Part shown: positions 35,212 through 43,972 of the stretch, one piece after another | Layout of the letters: the number at the start of each line of letters is the position of its first letter | How positions within the stretch are numbered: the first letter of the stretch is position 1 | DNA from: Pseudomonas sivasensis | GTDB lineage: Bacteria > Pseudomonadota > Gammaproteobacteria > Pseudomonadales > Pseudomonadaceae | Direction of reading: 5' to 3' | Assembly (NCBI RefSeq): GCF_013778505.1 | Contig: NZ_JAAOWU010000008.1 | Span: 62,001 to 126,000, forward strand | DNA length: 64,000 bases | Position numbers and translations under genes: made by a program | The notes under the pieces: model-generated | Database searches by the model: none | What the model was told of the DNA's origin: nothing | The model's input: the letters and a program-made list of their open reading frames with translations, nothing else

Positions 35212-35303
35212 GAGAATGCGAAATCCATGGTTCGCTGGTAGGAAAGTTCGCCAATTCCGGGCGAGATGGCGCGCAGTCTAGGGGAGCGGCATTGCACAAG
35301 GCA

Positions 35304-35337
35304 GGTGAAGTGATGCCTAATCCGGCCTAACTTCACC
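35304..35337. promoter_or_regulatory. Inverted repeat in the MocR/rubredoxin divergent promoter
   Basis: GGTGAAGT (35304-35311) and ACTTCACC (35330-35337) are perfect arms 18 bp apart. Inside them CCTAA occurs twice as a direct repeat (35316-35320, 35326-35330). Paired direct and inverted half-sites are typical of MocR-type regulators, so this is the likely operator for both directions. Confidence 0.55.
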
Positions 35338-35369
35338 GGTAAAATCACCAGCAAACACAAGGAAGGTTT

Positions 35370-36794
35370 ATGTTTGTATCCGCCATCGCCTTTGTGGACG
35401 GCACGCCGAAGGTGCAGCAGATCGTCGAGGCGTTCAGCCAAGCCATCGAAAACGGCGAATGGGCGCCCGGCAGCAAATTACCGTCGGTGCGCGAGCTGAC
35501 CCAGACCCTGGGCGTCAGCAAGTTCACCCTCAATGAAGCTTTGGACCGCCTGCGCGGGCGCCACCTGCTCACCTCCAGCCAGGGCCGTGGCTACTTCGTG
35601 GCGATGGACAGCGCGCGCCCGGCCTCGGTGGCGTGGGTCGACCTGCTGCCCCAGGACCTGCTCAGCGTGTTGCGTCGCCCGTTGGTCACCGCAAGCGGCG
35701 AACTGCGCCCTGGCGGCGGCCACCTGCCGGAAGAATGGTTGGACGCCGATGCTATCCGCCAGGCCATGCGCAGCGTGGTGCGCGCGCCGTCGCTGCGCAT
35801 CGCCGGGCTGGGCACACCGGCCGGACTACTGCCGTTGCGCCAAGCCCTGCAACAGAAGCTGCACGGCGAAGGTTTGTCGGTGCCGGTGGAGCAGATCATC
35901 ACCACCCCCAACACCGTGCAGGGCCTGGACATGCTGATGCGCCTGCTCGCCCGTCCCGGCGACACGGTGCTGCTCGACGCGCCGTGCTACTTCAACTTTC
36001 ACGCCAACCTGGCGTTGCATGGGGTCAAGGTGGTGACGATCCAGCGCCGTCCCGATGGTTTCGATTTCGTCGTCCTCGAACAGCTATTGGCCGAACACCG
36101 CCCCAGCCTGTACCTGACCACCAGCGTGCTGCATAACCCGACAGGTCACTCCTTCAGTCCCAGCCAAGCGTTTCGGCTGTTGCAACTGACCCAGCAGTAT
36201 CACTGCCATATCGTCGAGGATGACCTCTACGGCGACCTGCACCCCAACCCGCCACCGCGCCTGGCTGCCGTCGCCGGCCTGGAGCAAGTCACCTATCTAT
36301 CGGGTTTCTCGAAGATTCTGAGCGCCAACACCCGCGTCAGTTTTGTGGTGGCCGCACCGCAACTGGCGGCCAACCTGACCAATATGAAGTTAATGAGCGG
36401 CGGCGTGACTTCGGAGCTGTTCGAGCAGATCGTCTACCGCATGCTCAGCGAAGGCAGCTACGCCAAGCACCGCAAGCGCATGGTCCAGCGCTTGATGGAA
36501 GCCGGTGGCCGCGTCGAGCAATGGCTCAAGCGTTGCGGGTGTGAATTGCCGATGGCGTATGAAGGCGGGATGTTTATCTGGGCGCGGCTGCCGCCGGGGG
36601 TCAACGGCGAGCTGTTGGCTCAGGAGGCCTTGAAACGCAGCATGGTGCTGGCGCCGGGCGCGCTGTTTGGCTACGACCCGGCCCATCGCGATTCGATGCG
36701 TTTCAACGTGGCCCACAGCGATGAGCCACGGGTGCAAAGGGTGTTTGAAGCGCTGTTGCGCCAGAGTATCGGGCAGGATCACGCCCCTGCCTGA
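35370..36794 (+). CDS. MocR-type transcriptional regulator (GntR helix-turn-helix fused to aminotransferase-like domain)
   Basis: A 474-aa protein. The GntR winged helix lies at residues 12-75 (LPSVRELTQTLGVSKFTLNEAL, short core PSVRELTQTLGVSK). A fold-type I PLP domain follows from about residue 110: the PLP-lysine is in YLSGFSKILS, DAPCYFNF and HNPTGHSFSP contact the cofactor, and the C-terminal RFNVAHSDEPR supplies the carboxylate-binding Arg. MocR regulators sense PLP or an amino-acid-like ligand. The gene is divergent from the rubredoxin operon, so it most likely controls it. Confidence 0.9.
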   Translation: MFVSAIAFVDGTPKVQQIVEAFSQAIENGEWAPGSKLPSVRELTQTLGVSKFTLNEALDRLRGRHLLTSSQGRGYFVAMDSARPASVAWVDLLPQDLLSVLRRPLVTASGELRPGGGHLPEEWLDADAIRQAMRSVVRAPSLRIAGLGTPAGLLPLRQALQQKLHGEGLSVPVEQIITTPNTVQGLDMLMRLLARPGDTVLLDAPCYFNFHANLALHGVKVVTIQRRPDGFDFVVLEQLLAEHRPSLYLTTSVLHNPTGHSFSPSQAFRLLQLTQQYHCHIVEDDLYGDLHPNPPPRLAAVAGLEQVTYLSGFSKILSANTRVSFVVAAPQLAANLTNMKLMSGGVTSELFEQIVYRMLSEGSYAKHRKRMVQRLMEAGGRVEQWLKRCGCELPMAYEGGMFIWARLPPGVNGELLAQEALKRSMVLAPGALFGYDPAHRDSMRFNVAHSDEPRVQRVFEALLRQSIGQDHAPA

Positions 36795-36795
36795 A

Positions 36796-38226
36796 TCAAC
36801 CTACGATATCGCCGCGTTGCAGTTTGCCCTCCACGACAAGGACAAAGTTCGCCTCACCAGGCTTGCCGGTAATCTGTAACGCGCTCATTTCCAGAACCGG
36901 GTCATACACAAGCTTTGCCTCACCAACGGCGCCGGAAAATTCGCTGACAAAGCTCAGCGCTGACTTGCCCAGTGCTGCCGTAAGGCCAGACACATCGACC
37001 CGGTCTTCGCCACTGACAAAGTCCATGATCCGGTCGAGGGCGACCTCAGTCGACTCACGGGTATGCCCATAGACGAATACGTCCTTGCCCTTTTCTCCCC
37101 ACAGTATGTCGGCCCCTTCTGCTCCGTATAAACGGTCGTCGCCCTCGCCGCCTTTCAGCGTGTTGGCAACTTCATTGCCCACCAGCAAGTCATTGCCGGC
37201 ACCGCTGATGACGTTCTCAAGGGTTGTCCCGTACGCGATAGCGATATTGCCCTTGAGGCCGCCCACATCGGAGAAGGTCCCTTCTTTCAAGCTGATTTGC
37301 TGATCTTGCCTGTAGCCGGAGAAGTCCAGCGTATCAACACCACCGCCATCCCAAATGGCAGCCACCATCTTGTCTTCAGGGGCATGAACACTCAGGAAGT
37401 CTCGATCCGAATTGGCGTTGAAACCATAGGTAGTGTCATTTTTGCGGGTGTCACGGTTGGCACCGTATTTCTTCTGGTAAGCGCTGATATCGTCCAGTTG
37501 CGGCGCCGACGACATAAAGCCGCGGTGGTGCATGTACGTACTGCGCTCGCCTCTGTAGCTCATGACGGTATGGCTACGAGAGTCCTCTGAGGAATCGACC
37601 TGCCCTGGCTTCAACCCGGCGGCACCGTACGCCCCTGGATGGCTAAGGCCCATAGCGTGTCCCAGCTCATGAACAACGGTGCGCCGACCGGAATTGCCAA
37701 GGGCCGCGTTGGCCACCGCAGACTGGGTTTTTGTGTTCACAAACCAGACATCACCACTGTTTTTATTGCCGGGATAAGGCAAAAAAGCATGGTTGGTGTA
37801 GGAATAGGGACGGCCATTGCGATCGATCATATGGCCGTAATTGCCGATCGTGATATGCCCCTCGCTGCTGGGACTTCTCGCCCCTTGGGTAAACCTGACG
37901 TTGGCGACATCTTCGATAGATTGCAGGCTGAGCCGGGTCTGTTGCCGCTGGTGCTCGCCAATCGGAGTAAACCCGACTCTGCCGAACCGTCGTGTATCCG
38001 TGCCGGCAGGCGGGACACGAAATTCGTAGGTCACATCGGTACGACCGTCACCATTCTTGTCCGGCCAACCAGGGCTCTGTCGCCAGAGCTGTTGGGTGGC
38101 GTCCTCCGACGACTTGGACGGCAATCCGTTGTGCTCGATGCCCTCACCGCGTTTATCGCGCTGCAGGAAGTGTTGGAGGTTCTGGAAGGTAGTGCTGGTG
38201 TGGGGGGAAATAGTCGTCATGCTCAT
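36796..38226 (-). CDS. Serralysin-type extracellular zinc metalloprotease with RTX repeats
   Basis: A 476-aa metzincin, the usual AprA length. The zinc motif HELGHAMGLSHP lies near residue 185, and the Met-turn is VMSYRGERS. Calcium-binding RTX repeats follow (GAGNDLLVGN, GGEGDDRLYGAEGADILWG). The C-terminus EGKLQRGDIVG differs from the canonical DxxV secretion tail but ends with a short hydrophobic/acidic motif. There is no Sec signal, as expected for type I secretion. The start is ATG 38226; another ATG at 38220 is possible. No inhibitor gene or AprDEF secretion genes lie next to it, unlike the classical apr locus. Confidence 0.9.
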   Translation of the reverse strand: MSMTTISPHTSTTFQNLQHFLQRDKRGEGIEHNGLPSKSSEDATQQLWRQSPGWPDKNGDGRTDVTYEFRVPPAGTDTRRFGRVGFTPIGEHQRQQTRLSLQSIEDVANVRFTQGARSPSSEGHITIGNYGHMIDRNGRPYSYTNHAFLPYPGNKNSGDVWFVNTKTQSAVANAALGNSGRRTVVHELGHAMGLSHPGAYGAAGLKPGQVDSSEDSRSHTVMSYRGERSTYMHHRGFMSSAPQLDDISAYQKKYGANRDTRKNDTTYGFNANSDRDFLSVHAPEDKMVAAIWDGGGVDTLDFSGYRQDQQISLKEGTFSDVGGLKGNIAIAYGTTLENVISGAGNDLLVGNEVANTLKGGEGDDRLYGAEGADILWGEKGKDVFVYGHTRESTEVALDRIMDFVSGEDRVDVSGLTAALGKSALSFVSEFSGAVGEAKLVYDPVLEMSALQITGKPGEANFVLVVEGKLQRGDIVG

Positions 38227-38443
38227 ACTCTGATCAGGCGAGGAAGGTCCCCGGATCATCAGCATTGCGCCTGAGCTGCGATGTCAGGCTTGTGCGCAAC
38301 CACCAAGCGTTCGCGCTGATAACAGCCTGGCAATCGACGCTCCAGACGGTAGGAAAGAATCACCGCCCCGCGCATCCCTTGAGCATGCAGTGATTGACCC
38401 GCACGACGCTGGCGTGCGGCACACCCTACCCGGCGCAGCACCT

Positions 38444-39109
38444 CTATCGGCGATGGGCCAATGACCGCACGCAACGATCCCCCAGGCTCTGCACGCCCTG
38501 CACCAACACCACCAGCACAATCACCGTGACTACCATGATCTGATTGTTGAAACGCTGGTAACCGTAGCGGATAGCGAGGTCGCCCAAGCCGCCACCGCCG
38601 ATCACCCCGGCCATGGACGAAAAACCGATCAGCATCACGAGGGTCAAGGTCACTCCGGCCACCAGTGCCGGCAAGGCTTCGGGCAACAGGACCTTGAGGA
38701 TCACATGGCGAATATCACCGCCCATGGCCACGATGGCTTCGATACGACCCTTGTCCACTTCATCCAGGGCGGTTTCGACAATGCGCGCAAAGAACGGAAA
38801 CGCGCCAATGGTGATCGGCACCACGGTGGCGGTGCTGCCCAGGGTGGTGCCGACGATCAGGCGCGTCAGTGGGATCAGCGCGATCAACATCACCACGAAG
38901 GGCAATGAACGCCCCAGGTTGATCACCCCGCCCAATACCCGGTTGAGGCGCGGCAACGGTAACAAGCCATCGCGTCGGCTGATAAACAGCAACACGCCCA
39001 GGGGCAGGCCGATCAACAGGGTGAATAGCCCGGCCAGCAGCACCATATAGAGGGTTTCGCCGGTGGCGTTGAGCAGCAACTGCAGGATGTCGTTCCAATC
39101 GGTTTTCAT
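38444..39109 (-). CDS. Methionine-type ABC transporter permease (MetI-like)
   Basis: A 221-aa permease with five to six membrane helices. [40 protein letters not shown] and [20 protein letters not shown] mark it as MetI-like, and [26 protein letters not shown] is the conserved C-terminal block. It overlaps the ATPase gene by 4 bp and is last in the operon. The next 217 bp up to the serralysin promoter hold no gene I can support. Confidence 0.88.
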   Translation of the reverse strand: MKTDWNDILQLLLNATGETLYMVLLAGLFTLLIGLPLGVLLFISRRDGLLPLPRLNRVLGGVINLGRSLPFVVMLIALIPLTRLIVGTTLGSTATVVPITIGAFPFFARIVETALDEVDKGRIEAIVAMGGDIRHVILKVLLPEALPALVAGVTLTLVMLIGFSSMAGVIGGGGLGDLAIRYGYQRFNNQIMVVTVIVLVVLVQGVQSLGDRCVRSLAHRR

Positions 39110-39852
39110 ACGGCCCTCACCACTTGCGGGCTCGGCGTCAGCGAGCGGCCCAGGCGCGAGGACGGGTCGGCCTGCAACTGCAGCAGCGTGCCACTTTCCA
39201 CCACGCGGCCATCCGCCAGGGACACCGCGCTGTCACAGATCGCCTTGACCACGTCCAGTTCGTGGGTGATCAGCACGATGGTCACGCCGAGCTGTCGGTT
39301 GATGTCGCGCAACAGCTCAAGAATCGAGGTGGTGGTTTCCGGGTCGAGGGCGCTGGTGGCCTCATCCGACAGCAAATACGCCGGCCGCGCCGCCAATGCA
39401 CGGGCAATGCCCACGCGCTGCTTCTGTCCGCCAGACAACTGTGACGGAAACGCCTGGGCCTTGTCGCTCAACCCCACCAACGCCAGCAGCTCTGCAACTC
39501 GCGCCGCACGTTCGGCCTTGGGCACATTGGCGATTTCCAGCGGCACCGCGACGTTATCCGCCACGTTGCGCGAATGCAGCAGGTTGAAGCCTTGGAAGAT
39601 CATGCCGATGCGTTGGCGTTGCTGGCGCAGTTGCTTGTCGCTCAGGAGGGTCAGGTCCTGGCCATCCAGTAGGATGCGCCCGGATGTGGGCCGTTCGAGC
39701 AGATTCAGGCAGCGCAGCAAGGTGCTTTTACCTGCGCCACTGCGCCCCACAATGCCAAAAATCGCGCCGTCGGCGATCTGCAACGACACGTTATCCAGCG
39801 CCGCTGGCTGGCCGTCGGCGTAGGTTTTGCTGACGCCCTCGACAACGATCAT
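39106..39852 (-). CDS. Methionine-type ABC transporter ATPase (MetN-like, without NIL domain)
   Basis: A 248-aa ATPase: Walker [10 protein letters not shown] near residue 40, Q-loop [16 protein letters not shown], signature [15 protein letters not shown], Walker [17 protein letters not shown] and H-loop [12 protein letters not shown]. These match MetN closely, but canonical MetN (about 340 aa) carries a C-terminal NIL domain for feedback inhibition that is absent here. Uptake may therefore not be shut off by methionine. It overlaps both neighbours by 4 bp. Confidence 0.88.
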   Translation of the reverse strand: MIVVEGVSKTYADGQPAALDNVSLQIADGAIFGIVGRSGAGKSTLLRCLNLLERPTSGRILLDGQDLTLLSDKQLRQQRQRIGMIFQGFNLLHSRNVADNVAVPLEIANVPKAERAARVAELLALVGLSDKAQAFPSQLSGGQKQRVGIARALAARPAYLLSDEATSALDPETTTSILELLRDINRQLGVTIVLITHELDVVKAICDSAVSLADGRVVESGTLLQLQADPSSRLGRSLTPSPQVVRAV

Positions 39853-40643
39853 TCGACGGCCACCGGAATCACCGAACCGGCGTATTTCTCAGTAATGAAC
39901 TTGGCCACCGCTGGCGAACGCAGATCGTTGGCCAGTTGTTGGATGCGCGGGTCTTGCAGCAGCTTCGGTGTGGTCACCAGGATATTGGCGTAGGGGTTGC
40001 CCTTGGCCTGCTCCAGGCCCAGTGCATCCTTGGCCGGTTCCAAGCCAGCTTCGAGGGCGAAGTTGCCATTGATCACAGCCAGGTCTACATCGTCCAGAGC
40101 GCGAGGAATCTGCGGCGATTCGATTTCCAGAATCTTCAAATGCTTGGGGTTTTCAGCAATGTCCTTAGGTGTGGCCTGGTCCTTGGAAGCGTCGTTGAAA
40201 CCGGGCTTGAGCTTGATCAAGCCATTGGCTTGCAGCAGGTACAGGGCACGGCTGAGGTTGGTGACATTGTTCGGCACAGCGACGGTGCCTTTGTCCGGCA
40301 CCTGAGCGAAGTTGGTATGGCGGCGGGAATAGATGCCCAGTGGCTCGATATGCACGGTGGCGGCCACCGCGAACTTCTGGCCCAGAGCCTGCTCCTGGGA
40401 ATTGAGGTACGGCAAGTGCTGGAAGTAATTGGCGTCCACATCGCCATGGGCCAGCAATTCGTTGGAATTCACGCCGCTGGGGATTTCGATGATCTTCAGG
40501 TTCAGGCTCGGGTCGAGCTTCTGCACGTATTCAAGGATCTGTGCATGGGGAATCGGGTCAGCGGCCACGCGCAATGCATCAGCGGCCGACACACTGAATG
40601 AGGCCAGCAACGCCGCCAGGGTAAGGGTGGTGGTTTTCAACAT
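39849..40643 (-). CDS. Methionine-type ABC transporter substrate-binding protein (MetQ/NlpA-like)
   Basis: A 264-aa periplasmic protein with signal [42 protein letters not shown] and [17 protein letters not shown] are the NlpA/MetQ signature blocks. There is no lipobox cysteine, so unlike E. coli MetQ it is likely soluble in the periplasm. It lies 14 bp after a 2OG-Fe(II) oxygenase gene and is followed by MetN- and MetI-like genes with 4-bp overlaps. Methionine, or a derivative such as methionine sulfoxide or another sulfur compound, is the probable ligand. Confidence 0.9.
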   Translation of the reverse strand: MLKTTTLTLAALLASFSVSAADALRVAADPIPHAQILEYVQKLDPSLNLKIIEIPSGVNSNELLAHGDVDANYFQHLPYLNSQEQALGQKFAVAATVHIEPLGIYSRRHTNFAQVPDKGTVAVPNNVTNLSRALYLLQANGLIKLKPGFNDASKDQATPKDIAENPKHLKILEIESPQIPRALDDVDLAVINGNFALEAGLEPAKDALGLEQAKGNPYANILVTTPKLLQDPRIQQLANDLRSPAVAKFITEKYAGSVIPVAVE

Positions 40644-40657
40644 GGATGATCTCCTGA

Positions 40658-41695
40658 TCAGGCGGACAGTGCGTGGGGTAACGTGGCGTCGGCGTAGAAG
40701 CGTTGGGCGACATCGGGGTGGGAGCGCAGGCGGCCCTTGAGGTAATTCCAGCCCACGTCACGCAGCAACGGGTTGCGCGGATCGCTCTCCGGGCCATGGG
40801 CGTCGCGCAACAGTTCGGGCGTCAGTTGGTACACCGGCACCACCGCGTCCAGTTGCGCACCAAGGAAAAACGCCAGGGACAAGCGCTCGCTGCCCACCGG
40901 CGGCGACACCACCCGGTGCACGGTGGCGCGCAGGTAACCGTTACTGGCCAGTTCAAGCAGCTCACCGATGTTGACCACGAGGGTGTCGGGGCGCGGCGCG
41001 GCATCGATCCAACGGCCCTCTTCCACTTCCACCTGCAAACCGGCCTGCTGGTCTTGCAGCAGAAAGCTGAGGAAACCCGAGTCCTTGTGTGCGCCCACGC
41101 CTTGGCGACTTTGCTGGGCGTGGCGGCCGGGGTAGCGGATCAGCTTGATGTGTTCGTTGGGTTTGTCGCCATACAACGCGTCGAAAGCGTTTTCCGGCAG
41201 GGACAAGGCCTGGGCGAAGGCGCGCAGCAGGCGCAGGGCCATTTGTGTCATCGCCTGTTGCCAGCCCAGTACCAGCGGTTTGAGTTGGGGTAACGCGGTC
41301 GGCCATTGGTTGGGGCCTTGCAGGCGTGCCCAGGCGGCCGGGTATTGATCCACCGCCAACGGCTCGCGTTCTGCGCCGACGTCGAACTGTTCACGCAGGT
41401 CCGGCTGGCCACGGGTGATCTCGGACGCCGCGCGGTTGTAACCGCGAAAATGCGGCGAATTGAGCATGCCCACCGCCAGCTTGTCGGCCTCGGGCAAGGC
41501 AAAAAATGCGCGCGCCTGCTGCTGCACCTCGGCCAGCAGCGACGGGTCGATGCCGTGGCCGGTGAGGTAGAAAAATCCGATATGCCGCGCTGCCAGGCGC
41601 AGCTCATCGAGAAACTGCTGGCGCTGCTGCGGGCTGCCGTCGAGTTGCGACAGGTCCAACAGCGGCAAGGTGGTGATTGACTGCACGTGGGCCAT
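40658..41695 (-). CDS. 2-oxoglutarate/Fe(II)-dependent oxygenase, isopenicillin N synthase-like
   Basis: A 345-aa oxygenase. N-terminal DIOX_N block LPLLDLSQLDG and FFYLTGHGIDP; the catalytic facial triad is HxD in GVGAHKDSGFLSFLLQD plus His in LRATVHRVVSPP, and the RLSLAFF motif supplies the 2OG-binding Arg-x-Ser. Start ATG 41695 has AAGGAG upstream; an earlier in-frame codon lacks one. It is first in a four-gene operon with a methionine-type importer, so it may act on the imported compound, for example to release sulfur. Its substrate cannot be named. Confidence 0.88.
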   Translation of the reverse strand: MAHVQSITTLPLLDLSQLDGSPQQRQQFLDELRLAARHIGFFYLTGHGIDPSLLAEVQQQARAFFALPEADKLAVGMLNSPHFRGYNRAASEITRGQPDLREQFDVGAEREPLAVDQYPAAWARLQGPNQWPTALPQLKPLVLGWQQAMTQMALRLLRAFAQALSLPENAFDALYGDKPNEHIKLIRYPGRHAQQSRQGVGAHKDSGFLSFLLQDQQAGLQVEVEEGRWIDAAPRPDTLVVNIGELLELASNGYLRATVHRVVSPPVGSERLSLAFFLGAQLDAVVPVYQLTPELLRDAHGPESDPRNPLLRDVGWNYLKGRLRSHPDVAQRFYADATLPHALSA

Positions 41696-41866
41696 CGGCG
41701 GCTCGCTCCTTGAACAGAATCCGTTAGAAGCATCCAAGCTAAACGATCTTAAAAACCCCCAATAAATATCTTTTTGGAATTAGCTTAGGCGCGCCGTAGA
41801 GCCTTCCCGCGGCCCATGGCCCCTGCGACAGTCAAGCCATTGTTGTTCGTTGACCAACCTTGTTAC

Positions 41867-41912
41867 ACACCATATAGTGTGCCCACAAACAGAACAGACC
41901 ACTACATAGTGT
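41867..41912 (+). promoter_or_regulatory. Pair of NrdR boxes upstream of nrdB
   Basis: ACACCATATAGTGT (41867-41880) and CCACTACATAGTGT (41899-41912) match the NrdR-box consensus and start 32 bp apart, three helical turns, as is typical for NrdR. They lie in the 337-bp region before nrdB. A short CGGTATTTACCG dyad (41920-41931) follows. No other gene is seen in this region. Confidence 0.8.
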
Positions 41913-42032
41913 GCAGTATCGGTATTTACCGACCACACTATGCGCACTATTTCAATGCCTAGTAGCCTGCAAATCGCATATTTTTTGGACGGCTTTACAG
42001 GCCGTCAAAACAGAACAGAAGGGAGTATTTCA

Positions 42033-43283
42033 ATGCTGAGTTGGGATGAAGTCGACAACGAAGACACCGGTGCAGCGGTGATCAAGGGCGCCAACGCCGG
42101 CCACGCCAGTGAAGCCAACATGGACCGCCTCGACGGTGCCGGCGCCGCTGCCGCGCTGGAAGCACGCCATGTGACTGCCAACGACTCCGCCGCCATCGTG
42201 CGCGCCAAGGCTGCCCTGGACAAACTCGACGTCGCCGAAGGCCTCGCCGAACTCGAAGGCGCCTCCGCCCGCGTCGCCGTTGACGAAAAACGCATGATCA
42301 ACTGCCGCGCCGACCTCAACCAACTCGTGCCCTTCAAGTACGACTGGGCCTGGCAGAAGTACCTCGACGGCTGCGCCAACCACTGGATGCCGCAAGAGGT
42401 CAACATGACCGCCGACATCGCCCTGTGGAAAAACCCCGAAGGCCTGACCGACGACGAACGCCGTATCGTGATGCGCAACCTGGGCTTCTTCTCCACCGCC
42501 GACTCCCTGGTTGCCAACAACCTGGTGCTGGCCGTGTACCGCCTGATCACCAACCCGGAGTGCCGCCAGTACATCCTGCGCCAGGCCTTCGAAGAAGCGA
42601 TCCACACCCACGCCTATCAGTACTGCATCGAATCGTTGGCCATGGATGAAGGCGAGATCTTCAACATGTACCACGAGATCCCATCGGTCGCCAAAAAGGC
42701 AGCCTGGGGCCTGAAGTACACCCGTTCGATCTCCGATCCGAAGTTTGAAACCGGCACCGTTGAGACCGACAAAGAACTGCTGCGCAACCTCGTTGCTTAC
42801 TACTGCGTGCTAGAAGGCATCTTCTTCTACTGCGGCTTCACCCAGATCCTCTCCATGGGCCGCCGCAACAAAATGACCGGCGTCGCGGAACAGTTCCAGT
42901 ACATCCTGCGCGATGAGTCGATGCACCTGAACTTCGGTATCGATGTGATCAACCAGATCAAAATCGAAAACCCACACTTGTGGGATGCCGAGATGAAGGA
43001 AGAAGCGACCCAGATGATCCTGCAAGGGACTCAGCTGGAGATTGAATATGCTCGCGACACCATGCCGCGCGGCGTATTGGGCATGAACGCGGCGATGATG
43101 GAGGATTACCTCAAGTTCATCGCTAACCGTCGCCTGTCGCAGATCGGTCTTAAAGAAGAGTATCCAGGGACCACTAACCCGTTCCCGTGGATGAGCGAAA
43201 TCATGGACTTGAAGAAAGAGAAAAACTTCTTCGAAACCCGTGTGATCGAGTATCAGACTGGCGGCGCGCTGAGCTGGGACTAA
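42033..43283 (+). CDS. nrdB: Class Ia ribonucleotide reductase beta subunit
   Basis: A 416-aa protein, matching P. aeruginosa NrdB length. The di-iron ligands are visible: Asp in [12 protein letters not shown], Glu and His in [14 protein letters not shown], Glu in [13 protein letters not shown], and Glu/His in [12 protein letters not shown]. It generates the tyrosyl radical for dNTP synthesis with NrdA. ATG 42033 with GAAGGGAG upstream is chosen over a frame that begins inside the promoter. NrdR boxes precede it directly. NrdA is not next to it: the upstream neighbour is the methionine-importer operon on the other strand. Confidence 0.95.
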   Translation: MLSWDEVDNEDTGAAVIKGANAGHASEANMDRLDGAGAAAALEARHVTANDSAAIVRAKAALDKLDVAEGLAELEGASARVAVDEKRMINCRADLNQLVPFKYDWAWQKYLDGCANHWMPQEVNMTADIALWKNPEGLTDDERRIVMRNLGFFSTADSLVANNLVLAVYRLITNPECRQYILRQAFEEAIHTHAYQYCIESLAMDEGEIFNMYHEIPSVAKKAAWGLKYTRSISDPKFETGTVETDKELLRNLVAYYCVLEGIFFYCGFTQILSMGRRNKMTGVAEQFQYILRDESMHLNFGIDVINQIKIENPHLWDAEMKEEATQMILQGTQLEIEYARDTMPRGVLGMNAAMMEDYLKFIANRRLSQIGLKEEYPGTTNPFPWMSEIMDLKKEKNFFETRVIEYQTGGALSWD

Positions 43284-43301
43284 TTAACAGCACAGATCCA
43301 A

Positions 43302-43394
43302 TGTGTGGGAGGGGGCTTGCTCCCGATAGCAGTGGCTCAGTTAAAACACCTTTGACTGATACACCGCATTCGGGAGCAAGCCCCCTCCTACATT
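43302..43394. repeat. REP doublet after nrdB
   Basis: TGTGTGGGAGGGGGCTTGCT and its inverted partner AGCAAGCCCCCTCCTACATT flank about 45 bp of spacer. A second doublet with the same theme lies at 45785-45875. Confidence 0.8.
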
Positions 43395-43433
43395 GGGAAC
43401 GCGGTGTTCCATCAACTTTGCAAATTGCCTTTT

Positions 43434-43922
43434 ATGCCCAACCAAACCATTAAAACCCCGTGCGTCGGCCTGTGCTCTACCGTTTACGGTGACCTGGTCT
43501 GCCGAGGCTGCAAGCGTTATCACCATGAAGTGATCCAGTGGAATGGCTACAACGCCGAGGAAAAGCAGGCGGTATGGCTGCGCCTTGAGCAGTTGCTGGT
43601 GCAAGTGATGACCAGCAAGCTCGAAGTGTTCGATCCGCAGCGCCTGCGCCAGCAACTCGAAGACCGCAAGATTCGGTTCATGCCGCATCAGTCGCCGTAT
43701 TGCTGGGCTTACCAGCTAATTGCCCGGGGTGCGCGGGTGATTTCCAAACTCGACGCTTACGGGTTGGCGTTGTTGCCGGAGTTTCGTGAGCGACACCTGG
43801 CGGATTTGCGCGATGCGATCGACCGCGAGTTTTTTCTGCTGTCAGAAGCGCATTACGAGCGGTATATCGCCCCGGGTTTTATCCGCGAGGCATTTGGTCC
43901 ACCGTTGATCGCTGCCTTTTAA
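43434..43922 (+). CDS. DUF1289 domain protein
   Basis: A 162-aa protein. The N-terminal DUF1289 motif contains a Cys cluster: PCVGLCSTVYGDLVCRGCKR, then YHHEVIQWNGY, a potential small metal-binding site. The remaining 100 residues are helical with no motif I recognise. Start ATG 43434 immediately precedes the Cys motif. Function unknown; DUF1289 proteins are often encoded near metabolic or tRNA-related genes. It is followed by a methyltransferase gene 50 bp downstream. Confidence 0.85.
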   Translation: MPNQTIKTPCVGLCSTVYGDLVCRGCKRYHHEVIQWNGYNAEEKQAVWLRLEQLLVQVMTSKLEVFDPQRLRQQLEDRKIRFMPHQSPYCWAYQLIARGARVISKLDAYGLALLPEFRERHLADLRDAIDREFFLLSEAHYERYIAPGFIREAFGPPLIAAF

Positions 43923-43972
43923 ACCCTCAATTGTGGTTAAAATGCCGCCCGCTCAACGACCGACGCTCAACG

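Noticed and set aside
38227..38443. Region between the serralysin start and the metI-like stop inspected for a small gene such as a protease inhibitor
   Set aside because: Short frames exist but none has a signal peptide, ribosome binding site or inhibitor-like pattern.
41940..42032. Upstream in-frame extension of nrdB as a leader or longer N-terminus
   Set aside because: The first ATG has no ribosome binding site, the added residues are not typical of NrdB, and ATG 42033 has a good GAAGGGAG site.
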